Assembly (NCBI GenBank): GCA_965153455.1
Contig: OZ234494.1
Span: forward strand, 17,918,001-17,982,000
From: Sphagnum compactum
Taxonomy: Eukaryota > Bryophyta > Sphagnopsida > Sphagnales
Reading direction: 5' to 3'
DNA: 64,000 nt
Under the pieces are notes generated by a model, which did no database searches, had not been told where the DNA came from, and saw only the letters and a program-made list of their open reading frames with translations. Of the stretch, positions 45,965 to 59,300 are shown one piece after another (the stretch's first letter is position 1; each line of letters opens with the position of its first letter). The translations under genes and the position numbers were made by a program.

Positions 45965-47803
45965 CACGTCCCGTATCTATGTCAATTCTATTTCCTTCCG
46001 TCTTGTCTCCTCCTCCTCCTCCTACTCCTCCCTCCCCAGTTCTCAAACACTGAACTGCGGAGCTGCCGAGCTTCCAAGCTTCCTCCACAAAGCTCCAAAT
46101 CCGATTCTACGAAAGACCCAAAACAGAAAAAAGAATGGAAGATGGGTGAAAAATTTTGCACAACCAATTGCGCAATTTTGGGGGAGGAAACACCCAGTCT
46201 GATTTGGAGCAAAAGAGGATTTTGCGAGACGAGGAAGCGACGCAACGCGAAGCGTTTGTGGATAGTACGCGCGGGTTGCTGGATCCTATACGCTCTACGT
46301 CGTATACAAGAGGTATGCAACTTTCATACTACGATACGGTATCACATACGGTCAGGAATACGCTTTCTAGGGACCAGCCAACAATGTGGATTTCTCATTA
46401 AATCTCAGTTAATGAAATTAATTAATTAATGAAAATTCCGTTAATTAAGTATAGGAGAAGGGCCTGAGTACAGGCACTTCGTGTTTTGACATCTGTGCCC
46501 AAGTCCGGTAGGCCAAGGGAATAGGTCGAAAATCACGGAAGGGTCTATACGCAGGTCCTTTTCCTACATAAGGCAGCAGAGCTGAGATTTTTTCACGTTT
46601 TAGAAATAGTGACAGGCTGACAGATCCTGGTACAGCCTGGCTGGTACCTTCCACCTCATAAGATCCCGCTTGCTGGAAACAGGTTTCTTCAGGCAGGTAA
46701 AAGGAGCTGAAAATATAAAGATCCCGCTTGCTGAAAACAGGTTTCTTCAGGCAGGTAAAGGGAGCTGAAAATACAAAGATCCCGCTTGCTGAAAACAGGT
46801 TTCTTCAGGCAGGTAAAGGGAGCTGAAAATACAAAGGGAAAAAATCCAGGCAGTGCTTTACGGTGAAGGAATTAACTCAGGAGGAAGTTGGTAGTAATTT
46901 AGTGATATGCAAGGAACCAAGGAACCAAAGACGGGCGGCGTTACCATAATGTAGAGTCTTTCATCTTAGGGGGATTCCAAATCTTGGTTACGCCCCCTGT
47001 TTGAGGGTCTTAACATATGCATAAAGAATCAATCGGTGAGGAAACCCTTATAGAAGATGATTAAAGATTTTTTGTATTTAATTCTTGGTTTGTAATCAAA
47101 TCTGGCAAAATCTTTCCCAGGGATGATGATCACAACTTTTTTCTTACATCTTCCAATGAATGATTTGCCATTGATTCTAGCTACAAACAACAACAATTCC
47201 TGAAACAAATGTTGATGAAAATCTAAAAATGGAGACAATACGTAGTTCTTACTGATGACCAACAATCAACTCATGCGTAGTTGGTAAACTAAATGTGTCA
47301 ATTTTTCTGTTTCGACAGATCCCAATAATGGGTTCACCTCATGCTTTATACAGTGGGTAAGGTCCACAAGTGCGGGATGTTTCCAACAAGTGACTAATTG
47401 GACATATAACATTCGCTCTAGCCAACTGAAAAAGTGACATCTATGACATTGCAGAAAAAACTCCACAGCAACAATTTGAAGCTTTACTTGACAAAAAGCT
47501 CACTCGATGAGGACTGGTGTGGTTAATAACCTCGTTAATATGCTTTCACGAAGTACAAATGTCACTTCGATGTACCTCAGTGAAGGTCCATCTTGTGAAT
47601 TCAAGTTTCAATCAATACCAAACAGTTGACCGCTTGCTTGATCAACTGCTGTATACTCTCAATCACATGTATACAGAAATTCATCTGATTACCTCTTCAC
47701 ACACATTTGCACAAAGAAAACATAAGAGAGTTTTCAGAGTTGCCAATGTGGGGGGAGGGACCCTACTTATCTACAACCGTTAGAGTCTGTTTCTCATATC
47801 ACT
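45965..47803. other. Interval between PPR and ABC1K genes
   Basis: Upstream part is the probable PPR promoter and 5' UTR. It includes a 58-bp tandem repeat at 46661-46834. Short ORFs at 47,029-47,783 show no similarity I recognise. No gene is supported. Confidence 0.5.
46661..46834. repeat. 58-bp tandem repeat, three copies
   Basis: Copies starting AGATCCCGCTTGCTG at 46661, 46719 and 46777 are almost identical, each with CAGGTTTCTTCAGGCAGGTAA. It lies about 700 bp upstream of the PPR start codon. Confidence 0.92.
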
Positions 47804-50683
47804 CTAAAATACTTGGGGATGCCTTTCGTTACCTATTAGTCTTTGTTTCGAGAAATCTGGTGAAGCAATTGATGCAGGACCACCCTGATCCCACTCCCGA
47901 AGTGAGTTGCCTCCATCGAGGTCATCGGCCAGTCGGACTGCCTGCCGCTGTATGAGCATCACCACAAAACGTTGTGCAGCTGTTGTGAGCCCCGGGAACA
48001 GATCACGCAGCACCGGCAGCAAGTCCTGCGCCATTTCAGCCAGTTCTGCAGGAGCAAGCACATAATCCAAGACTATTCCATGTTCAATGTTATGCTCATT
48101 CTCTGCATTTGCCCTTCCATGGCCTGCAAACCTTGGAACAACTAACCTTGCAAGATGTGTTTGCAATTGCCATGAATAATCCATGATTGGAATTGACCAA
48201 AATCACTCATGTCATGTCATCTTGATAGCGACACCTCTTGCAATTCGTTACTACCAAGTCCCCACACACTTGGCAGCAAGAGCAATGAGTCTGAGACTAA
48301 CCTGCAGCAGAGCTTTGTTGACGAAGCTGTGGTTCAATGAAGACCCATAGCCTTCGCACTGTTTCAAGTGAGCTGTGATCTTCTACAGTAAGTCTTGCCA
48401 TGGGGCTTACCCCCACAATAAGGCCTGGTAGCAACAATGGCCAAGACCCAGGGGCAGCAAGTGCAGCAGGCATTGGGATACGTCGAGCCAAATAGCGCCA
48501 TAGCTCTGCTAGAGCCTCTCGTGAAAGAGCATCCACTGCTCGAACAAGCTGCAGCAGACCACCTCTTTACTCTCAATCCAGTCTTACCTTTACCTCTGTA
48601 ACTTAATTCATATCACAGAACTGAGAACTACCATGGTAGTGAAGGGAATGTGTAGGATGGAGTAATCACCATCAGAAAACAGAAGTGAGGTGGGTCTAGG
48701 TTTTGTGGTTTGAAGCAAATAATCAGCAATTCGTTTACCTCAGTGAGGAGAAGGTCCTGGACAAAACTTCCTTCAGGTGCAAAAAGTACTGTCAGGACTT
48801 CTTTTGTGGGTGGGTCTATAAGAGTCTGTTTCTTTAGGGTTGTGATCCTGCCTGTAGGTGTCACGAGTGCTCGAAAGTTCTGGAATCCCACAGTCAAGGA
48901 CTCCACTCTTTGCATGTCCAGATGCTTCTTGTCCCCATACAAGAAATATTGCAGTGCAGCCCGTGTTCGAGGACTAGCAGTGGTAAAAATACATAACTAT
49001 GTTAGACCAGTTTTGTTCCAGTTCTTACAAGCCATGATAACTGGAATGAAATTCTGCAATGAGGAGTAGAGCTGCACCTGTCATCAGTGAGGAGGCGCTT
49101 GGAAAGATAGGGATAGCATTCATCCAGAATGCTATAGTCAGGGTCAGCATCCAGACCGATTCCCTCCAGCACTGAAAACGCTCGAAGAATAAGTGCAAAG
49201 TACGGGGGAATTACAAACACATAGTCCTTTGAGATGTTGACTAGATCCTCTGTCAGCTACACATTGCAGACAAATCAGTTCTGTCTGAAGTTGAAGACTC
49301 TTAAGAGCATAAGGCTACATGCAATAACAGTTTATGCAACTTCATCTACCAGTTTGCAGAGAGAGTAAAATATGTAGACAATGGAGAAAATTCAGCAGAG
49401 ATATTCTGTCAACAAATGGAGGTATCATATGGGATACCAGCGAAGATATTATTCCAGTCAATGAGAAATGACTGAAAAGTTGCTTTTACCTGCTGGACAT
49501 TGATTTTGCGGGCTCCACCACCTTGGACAAGTTGTCCCATTATGCGGCCCAATTGTGGTGCTACAGCAGCTGTCTTTCGTGGATCTGCTAACTCAGGCGG
49601 CACAAACCCTAATCTCACCAAATCCTCTGCCACACGTGCATAGTCTGAATTAACTAGATGGGAAATGTACTCCACCAGTGTATATCGTTGGTCCTCAGTA
49701 ACCTGCAGAATCACCCATATCCTTCAAGCTTAGGATAGAGCATCCCTAGTGATCAGTTCATGGCAGGACTGTTGTCAGGGTGGTTTCATACTGTTTCATT
49801 GGCCATCTACAGATGACAGAAGGCACACAAACCAATTTGAGAATCATGACAATCAATGACCATTGTTGTGCAAGATGCCTGCAAAGGATGGTACCTCAGT
49901 CATGAGCCCAAAGTCCAGGACACAGAGATGACCATCAGGGGTTCGCAAGAGATTGCCTGGATGAGGATCTGCATGCAGAAATCCAGTCTCAAGGAGTTGC
50001 ACAAGGTAGCAATTAAGGGCTGTGGTTATGAGGGGGAGCAAGTCAGCTGCATTGCTCTCTGATAACTTCTCGCCATCCACCCATTCACATGTTAACACCT
50101 TCATTCCACAGCCGTAAACACAGTCAGTGATCTTAACTTCCAGATTGGAAAAGCAGGCCGCCTGCCTTGACAGCACCAAATACAATACTGGTGTGAACTG
50201 GTGTAAAAGTGGAAGGATGAAAGTAATACCTTGCGACATGTATACTCAAGATATACACCAGGAACTTTGACATTTGGCAATGATTTCATGTTTTTGCTGA
50301 ATTGGATAGCATTCTTGCCCTGCATCCAAAATCTCAAATCCTGGAATCAGTGATGAACTATACTGAAGAATGCTGTATGGGATATGCCAAACATGAAACT
50401 CATGATTTAGTCACAGGCATATTGTCTCTGATCATTGTGAGCTTAAAACTCAGCTCACAGGAATTGCTCTCTTGGAACAAAAAGTGGGAATACAGTAGAC
50501 CCTCCACATTGAGGATGGTATGGGGTTGGCATGAGGTTCAATAGTGCCAGGAGGCCATTAACAGATTATGCACTGGTGATACAAAAATACACAGCTGTAG
50601 CATGACCTTAGTGCTTGGATATGCTGGATTTCTTACAATAAGGTTTCGACATCTAGTTGTCATCTGTTACATTAATACATGCC

Positions 50684-50737
<54 letters not shown>

Positions 50738-52608
50738 AAGACCTCTTGGACATAGTCAAGTTCATCGAAGAAACGGAGGGCCCATGTGTCAAGAAGGCCA
50801 ACCAAGTCTGATTGGATAAGGGGAATAAACTGAAATACTTTTGCACTTGTTCTCAGAAGGAAAAGATCACGAGAAATGCCCTCAAGAACCCCAGGCCGTT
50901 GCACCTTGACAGCAACCAGTTCTCCAGTCTCTTGCATCCGTGCCTTGTAGACCTGAACCCTAACACACATTGTGGTATGTGTCATCACAAACCTTTTGTC
51001 ATTTGAAAGCAAAAAGAGACACCAGCCAAACTGTGAACCTGTGTGAAACCTAGGTGTGCTCATCATACCTGGCCTAAAGAAGCAGCAGCAATGGGCTCTG
51101 CCGACATCTCTGAGAAGATTGCCTCAGCTGGTTTCCCAAGACCTTCAAGAATGATTTCCTTTGCCTGTTGGTTAGAAAATGGAGGAACCCGATCCTGAAG
51201 CTTTTGCAGCTCCTCCAAATAAGTGACAGGCAAGATGTCTGGCCTGATACTCAATGCCTGCCCAATCTACTTGCCAGTCACAAAAAAACATGAGTAAGCA
51301 TGACCAATCATCTACCTTGAAAAACACTGCCTGATCAACTCGCCAGTCACAGACACAAGTGTGTGCATCACCAATCTACTTTGAAGAAACCTGATCAATG
51401 CTAAAACTGCATCACATACAGAGGAGAAGGCATAGTTCTCAAATCTCTATTTATTATGACACGAAAAGAATAGTCTCTCAGAAAGCTGCTTATGGGTTTA
51501 GGGTTTAAGTTCAAAAAGCAACAGAGGGTGGATGCAGAAAGGAAAAAACCTTGATAGCAGTGGGTCCCAATCGGGTTATGAGCTCTACAAGCTGAGAAGC
51601 ACGAAGCTTCTCTTTTTCGTATTTCCTCCCCACAAACTCATCAATAAGAATACTGGCTGTCAATGCTGAGCATCGAAACATGACTTGTGCAGATCGAATG
51701 AGGATGTCCACCGGCCTCCTCCTAAAGTAAGCAGCAATGGCAACTGCATCATATCGTAGCGGTAGATCTCGCCCCTCCACAAACCCTTGCTTGCTTTCGT
51801 TCACACTCAAAGATGACATGATGATACCGGATGTGGTAGCTATGGTGGCAATCACAGCAACTGATGTTGTTATGGGAGCTGAGTTGAGCACTGCAACAGC
51901 TGCTCCCACTTGGTTCACCAGATCTCCTGTCCATGATGAAAATGCCAAAGTATCAATCTCCAAGCCGGAAGTTGATCCCAATTGACTGATCCTCAACCCC
52001 ACATCCTCACTTATCAACTCCATGTTATGAAGCACAGTTGCTGCCGAAGTCGATGCAGATTGCACCAAATGATTCATACTTGTGGCAATTTGCATGGTGG
52101 AAGTAGTGATGACAGGCAGTGAACATGTAAATCGAGCACACTGGATTTGAGGAAGTGGGTTCCCACGCAACAGCAGCAGCTCAAAAGCTCCAGGATGATG
52201 GCGGTGATGGTTCTCTGACATCCTCCCCCATGGTCTTGAGAACAAACCAGTTTCCTCCAGCAGGAGGATCCTCCTCTTCCTCCTCCTCCTCCTCTCCTCT
52301 TGTGATTTGCTCTTGTGAAAACAAGTGAGTTTGGTTTCCCACTGCTGCCACCCTCTTGATGCACGCTGTTGTTGCTGCTGAGACCTGCCGACCTTGTTCT
52401 TCCATGGCGGTCTCTGTCCCAGCTGAATGTGCTTCAAGTTTGCTTCACAATTGAGGCAATTGGTAGTAGTAGAGGATGCCGCACTTGAGAATGGTCTCAC
52501 CTTCTTCCTGTTGTTGTTGTTGTTCCTCGTCCTCTCCTTGGAGACTTCTTCTCGGAACGATAGTGAAGCCAAAAGAACGCGGCTCTGGCATACCGCAGCC
52601 ATAAGCAT
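47804..52608 (-). CDS. ABC1/UbiB-family atypical kinase (ABC1K), plastid type
   Basis: Ten exons join in phase to 958 residues: 52608-51550, 51266-51069, 50952-50743, 50319-50230, 50098-49895, 49702-49490, 49256-49078, 48973-48739, 48548-48302 and 48045-47804. Family hallmarks are all present: KIGQ (residues 353-356, split by intron 1), PIAAASLGQVYKA, the VAVK lysine at 435, FFDELDY, ADPHPGN (D563, N568) and VLDFG (D581). The C-terminal region IPPYFALILRAFSVLEGIGL and the second half beyond residue 720 resemble plastoglobule-type ABC1 kinases. These modulate prenyl-lipid metabolism and photosynthetic acclimation. The 250-residue N-terminus is Arg/Gln/Ser-rich with low complexity, longer than usual, and could include the transit peptide. 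I could not assign a specific ABC1K number. Confidence 0.9.
50691..50733. repeat. (GA)n microsatellite in ABC1K intron 3
   Basis: About 21 GA dinucleotides placed just inside the donor side of the intron (exon ends at 50743 on the minus strand). Confidence 0.95.
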
Positions 52609-53314
52609 CCTGATCTAAACTATCTCCTCCAGATCGAGCATGATCTCCTCCTCCAGCAGCCGTGTGTGTTGTTGTCAAGAATTCCGTGTGTTCTGTTGTC
52701 CTGATCAGCAGAAGCTCCCAGCGTCAATCGGCATGGACTCCTTCTTGTTGTCCTCTGCAGACAATAGAAGAAACAAAATCTCTAATGCTTCCCTTCTCCT
52801 GCCAGCAACAGAAGAAATCCATTCCAGCGAAGGAGGAGGAGGAAGAAGAAGAAGAAGAAGCAAAACCAAACACACAACCAACCGTCAGTCAATTGAAACA
52901 AGCGAAGAGTGTTGTAGTAGCACGTCAGAGAAAGAGTCTGGGGTCCCACCGCTCTTCTGAGGTGTGCGACATTCGGCCACGTCCCGCCATTTACAAACAA
53001 GATCTTCAAGGAATGATGTGTGTTGGAAGAAGGAAGAGAGAGAGAACGTGCAGCAAAGAGCAAACAAAGCATGAGAGACGCAAACAAAGCGGAGCACGCA
53101 ATTGCAAGACAACGGAGAGAGAAAGAGAGACAGCGATAGAAGCGCACGTCAAGAGTTGTCATCATTGCGAGTAAGACTGGAACTGCAATCAGATCTTCTC
53201 TCCGGCAATCAATCGCACGACCTTGCGATCTCTCTCTCATGAGCATGGTGTGTTTGTGAGGATTTGTGCGTGACTGGATCGAGAGAGAGAGTGTGTGTGT
53301 GTGTGAGAGCGAGA
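52609..53314. promoter_or_regulatory. Shared divergent upstream region of ABC1K and JMJ21-like genes
   Basis: The start codons of the two genes are 706 bp apart and face away from each other, so both 5' UTRs and promoters must fit here or overlap. The region is rich in GAAGAAGAA and GAGAGA tracts, typical of plant core promoters. No TATA box is convincing on either strand. Confidence 0.5.
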
Positions 53315-56300
53315 ATGCAAGCAAGGAAGGACCGAAGGCCGCAGGGATTAGGCGTCTTCAATGTGTTGGACGATGAGCTTCTCTGCGGCATCCTGAACCG
53401 ATTAGCTCCTCGCACTCTCGGTACTCTAGCTTGCGTCAGTAGGTAAATCAATCCCTTCTTCCCTTCTTCCCTCCTGTCCGCGACGACTCCATCGCTGTAG
53501 TTTTTCTCGGATTCCGATGCTCCTTTCTCGCTCATTATCATGCTTGAAATCTTCTTGAAGAATCTGTCGTAAACCTCATAATCGCGGTATTGTCCTTCAT
53601 GTTTGATGAGCAGCAAAGAAGGTCTTCGCATTCTGTCTCTTACAAGTCCATAATAGCGCGAGCTCTCCTCGCGAGTTTCCGCTTTTTGCTCCTCTTCCTC
53701 CTCTGCATAATAGAGGAAGTAGGCGCACGCACGCAGGCCGATCTTCTGTTGTGGCAGCAGAGGATTGATTACCAGAGAGCCAGGAGAAGAAGCTTGTTGA
53801 AGACTCCTGCAATTGTTGTTGTTGTTGGACTTGATGTTGTTGTTGTTGTTTGTGAAAAAATTGATATCTTTCGCAGTGTATTTTACATACTGTGCAATGA
53901 GGAGCCTCTCTGGATGCAACTGTGTCTCCACCAGCATCAAGGTGGAGTCCTCCAATTCCAAAACTCTTGGCGGCACTCGACACTTCTCAAGTAAGAGAGT
54001 TCTTTTGTTTCTTCTTCTTCTTCTTTCTGTGGCTCTTGTATTGCACTTCTGTATTTCAGTCTGCACAGCACTGGATCTGCAAACTACATATCACACTTCT
54101 CTCAAGTAAGAGAGCTTTTTGTTTCTTCTTCTTCTTCTTTGTGTGGCTCTTCGTATCACTTTCTGCATTTTAGTCTGCAACAGTGCTTGAATCTGCAAAC
54201 TGCAAAATCCTTCGATTGTGCCCCTGTGGTAGATTGTCATTTAGTTCTGCTCCAGTTTTGGTTTACACTATAATACTGGTGCTTTTGTTGCAGGCTGGGC
54301 TTTGTCAAGAAAGGGACCACAATGTTCAAGCCACCAATGCATTTTGATGGTGAGTTCACAGAACTCGGATGTCACAAATTGGATATCGCATGTCAGCCTT
54401 TTTGCTGCCACCATTGGGAAGCTGATTGCTTTGCTTCTCCACACCTTACTACACCACACAATGCTCGAGTTTTAAGCTGACAGAGTTATTGTCACTCTTT
54501 GTGGTGGCAGGCTTCAGTTCATTGTTCCTCTATAGACGATGGTATCGCTGTCATGTGGTACTGGACAGCTTCGCAATGGACAAAGGGGTTATTGACAGAA
54601 GAGAACACCTGTCTCTGAAAGATTTTCAGGCCTTTTATGATGGAAAGAAGCCAGTGAGATTTCTTTGTCTCCTCTTGATCTTCACTTTGAATGAGTTCAT
54701 GCTCTGTTGTGTCTTCTCAATCTCACAAGACTTCTGTTCTTATGGCTCATCATCCAGTTGTCCTCAACATGTAGTGATTGATTGATACATGAATCAATGA
54801 ACATGTTGAGTGTGATTGTAGGTATGTAACATGTGGAGTTGCAATTTGCAGGTACTGGTAACAGATTTGACAAAAGAATGGCCTGCACAGAAGACATGGA
54901 ACCTGAAGCAGATGGTGGACAGATATGGAGATGTTGCATTCAAAGTGTCACAATCTCATGGCAAAAAAGTGAAGATGAAGCTCAAGGATTATGCTTCATA
55001 TATGCAATCCCAGAATGATGAGGAACCACTTTATATCTTTGATTCCAAGGTTAGTAATGACTTTGCTGATTAGTGGTTCTTTTTGGTCTCTCTCCACTCA
55101 TTGGTTTTGTGCAGTAAGGATAGGGTTTTGTGAATCCACCTTCCTCTGCTTTTAGATCTGCTGGTCTTTACCTCTTTTTAGCACCTGATAAAAATGAGCC
55201 TTGTGGGTTCCCAGTTTGGTGAGGTGGCACCAACAATGCTACAGGATTACAGTGTGCCTTCAATATTCTCAGAGGATCTACTGGCACTTCTGGACAAGCA
55301 GATTCGTCCTCCATTTCGTTGGTTAGTGGCTGGGCCTGCACAGTCTGGGGCATCATGGCATGTGGACCCTGCACTTACCAGTGCTTGGAACGCCCTGCTC
55401 TCAGGACGGAAAAGGTAAGCAGTGAGGAAGAAGCATTCAAGAAAAGCATCTTCCTGATGTTTTTAGTGAGAGCTTTACTAGCAGACAGTAACATAGGTAG
55501 TTATTTAGCTGGATTTGTTGATTTGGTTGCTTCTGGGTGTAGATGGGCTCTATATCCACCTGGAAGGGTACCACCAGCTGTAATTGTACATGTCGATGAG
55601 GATGATGGGTCTGTGAACTTTGATGGGCCCACATCTCTACAGGTAAAACAGATGTTTTGGAAACTTGTCAGTGTGTATATTTCCTGGCATATGGGCTTTG
55701 AATACTAACAACTGCAAGCTTTTGGGAAGAGATTGTTTACTTCTGTATTCTGGGTTTGGCTGACAGATGATTAATGTTAACTTATGTGTTGGGTCATTTG
55801 TGTAGTGGTGGCTAGATGTCTATCCAACACTACGACAGGAAGAAAAACCTTTGGAGTGTACACAATTACCAGGCGAGACAATCTTTGTGCCCAGTGGCTG
55901 GTGGCATTGTGTGCTAAACATTGACCCTTCCATAGCAGTTACTCAAAACTTTGTAAACACTACCAACTTGGAGCTGGTTTGCTTGGATATGGCCCCTGGA
56001 TTTCACCACAGGGGTGTAGCACGTGCAGGAAGACTGGCAATTGCAGAAAGTGTCATGAGCACTGGAAAGAAAGATCCTGCTGATCAGCAAGCATTAGCTG
56101 CAAACACTGTGGGACATAGAGTGAGGTGAATTACCACCAAACTTATTCTTTCCTAAGCAGGGTCAGATCTGCATTATGTTATTATCAGATTATTTCTCAA
56201 TTTCTTTTCAGGTTGATCTAAATTGTAAGCATTGAGAGATTCTCAAATATCACGAGGATATTTCTGTGTACCTGAACATGCAACCATTGGGCCATACTCT

Positions 56301-59300
56301 CTTAGCAACATGTCTTTTTGCAGGTTAAAGACAACTGAAGTCATAGCCAGTGATGTTCCAGATGACCAAAAAAGTAGATCTGTTGCAATGGAGGGCCATG
56401 AACACGTAGAAAATGGAAAACAGCCAAATGGGTGTGGAGACGTTCTCAATCATGAAAATGAGAGCTTGCTGCTTGATGTTGATTTCTTGGTACAACACAC
56501 AGAGGAGCATTCAAATCACTTTCTTTCCAACACTAGCAAAGCAGGTTACTTGGAACGTACTGAGCTTCGGGATTGGCTTCGTCGTCTATGGAACTACCGG
56601 CCCGACCTTCATCAGTGCATCTGGAAGGTTTGTAACATGTACATTTAGTGCATAGAATTCTAGAAGCCATTCCCAGCCTATGTTCCCTACAAGTGAAACT
56701 GGAAGTACAAATCACTGCACCTAATTTTTTAGTAAAGTATTTTCTGATTCTTCATTTCCTTTTGGGGGATGCCAGTGTGCATGCATGGCACTGGATGCAG
56801 GAACATGGCTACAACGTGTCATGTGCATCTGTGAGTCCTATGGCCTCTCAAAACCTGTTGGGGAGGAGCAGCTTCCTGTGGGAAATGGGAGCAATCCAGT
56901 AAAATTCTTACTTATTCCTGACAGTTGTTGCTTCTTTGTGCTCTTCCAAATATGAAACAAATCTATTTCTTCAAAGTTTTAACCTTGCTCACATTTCATT
57001 TCCAAAATCTTACCTTCAGGTTTGAATGAAAATGCAGGTCTACCTAGTTGGTAACCATGTTATCAAACTGTGCCTAAAGGAAGATGGCACCTTAGCTGCT
57101 ATCAATGGATTGCGGTCTCAGGTAACCTTCAGCCTATCAGTCACTTTTGTACACCTGGCTTTTTGTGTTCTTCAACTTGCAACCTTTTTTTTACTGTGCC
57201 TCAAAATGTCAACAAAATACAGATTTTTTGTGAGGAAAGGCTTCTGGATTTCTCTAAGAGTCTGGTTTTTTACTTGGGTGTAAGGTGCTTGAAGTCAAAT
57301 AGTGGAGAGCGTATGTTCTAATGGAAGGAAGAAGTATTCGCCATATTGAAATAAAACCATGAATGAGGGTAGATTCAATAACTCTTATCTTCTGTATGGT
57401 GGGTGCAGCTGCAATTCTACCATGAACTTGTTCAGAGCAAATCATCTTTGAGGAACTGTGTTCCCACACTAATTGCTACTGGCATTCTCATAAAAGATGG
57501 TGAGGAGTACAGGGTACTTCCATGGGATGGAACTTCTGAATGTCCATCAGTCAATCGAGTTGAAAAAGTTGGAAAGAAACGGCAACAGGATGTACCAGAA
57601 GATGACAAGATCACATGCAGGGCAAAATTGTCTGATTCCCAAATAGAGAAGGAGGAGACTTCAATGGGGCAATGTAATGGTTCGGTTAACATGGGAACTT
57701 TGAAAGAGGAAGAGCACATTCTCTGGCCTTTCCTTGTGGAAAAACGATGTGAAGGCACCAATCTGACTCAGTTGTAAGTAGCTAACCGCTGCCTGTCATT
57801 CCTGTAAACAGCTTTTGCTGGAATTTCATGAGATAGCTAACAAGGGATTTCTATAACATGTGCTGTATCTTTGTTCAGAGTTCATGCAATGACAAAAGAA
57901 GACTATGTCAATTTGGCATTTTTCCTAGGAGAACAGTTACGGCTTCTTCATTCACTGCCAGCACCTTCCCTCCCAGCAAGGTGTGACACTGTAAAGTTAA
58001 TTAGGAAGGAGAGCTCAGCTGGTGATGGACATGTCAGACAGGCAAATGGTTCAAAAGACTTGATGTGCAATTCAAATACATGGTGTGTTAGAGCCCATGC
58101 TGTGAATCAATTGGATTTGGCTGTCATGGTTCAAAGTCACAACTGTAGGACAGAGAAGAGCAGCTTATGCAACGTCCCTATAGAGTGGCAGTATTTTGTT
58201 GGGTTTCTACGTGAGCAACGAGCTAATGCAACGGAGCGCTTTCTGGAGTGGTGAGTTCTAGATTTGCTGCTGTTACAAATTTCTAAAGTGGATGCTTTTG
58301 AATTAAGATCCTTGTCAGTCCATAGGAACTTCTGAAGTTGTTAATGCCATCTTTTTAAGACTGGATTCCTTAGCAACTTCTCTTCAGGTTTAAGTTGCAG
58401 AGTAGGGACAAAACTAGGTTCATGACCACTTAGGCAAGATTGTGGGGTAGAAGAGACCACATTTTCTTTGAAGAGTAGGAGATTCTTAAGGAGCACAGGA
58501 GCACAGGTTTCTGTGTTCCTTTGAGATCCATCGTTGTTTTGGTTTCCACTTCATTCTGTGTAATATATGGCTTGAGCACAGGTGAACTTTGGGCTGTGGT
58601 AGGGAATCAATGCCTTGTAAACTTCTGGAGCAGCTGGAAAGTTATCTTCCTGAAGATCCAGTAGTCCTTGTGGGTGGGCTGCAGGTGTGCTGTCTTCTAT
58701 TCATATCTCCTCCCCTATTGCGCTCTAAAGTGATGGTACGCTTTTGTATGTATATTATGAGTGCAGGCTAGGTGGGCACTCTAATGTTATGTGGAATTGG
58801 ATTTTGACAGATATGTGATGGAGTGGCTGAAATGTCAAAGCCTCCAGTATGGCTGCATATGGACATCATGGCTGACAACATTCAGATGGTGCCCTTTTCT
58901 GGTGATAACTCAGTGCCACATTTGCTTGACATTAGCAAAGTCACTTGTGGCAACACCATCACACATACCTGCAGTCAATCTGAGGAGACCAGCCATGAAA
59001 CAGATGCCAGAAGAAATTTCTCACTCGACTGCTTGGTATAGTCAACTCAGAACCATTTGCACATCTGTCACTGTTATTGAGTCATGCACAATAGGGTCAT
59101 GACTAAATTCTGCTTGTTGCAAACTTCCACAGAAAGCATGTTCCCCAAGGATGTTGCAGGCTAGCTACATTCTGGACTTTGGCAATGTGGTTCAAGGTAT
59201 GTATAGCATGATGCCTCAGACATGGCAGGTTTTTACCACATGCTTCTCTATTTGGCACTTGCATTTGGTTGAATATAAATTCTAGTAACCCTTAATCTTT

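Noticed and set aside
47029-47265. Minus ORF with KVVIIIPGKDFARFDYK
   Set aside because: Short, no start context, no splice links and no family recognised; probably chance.
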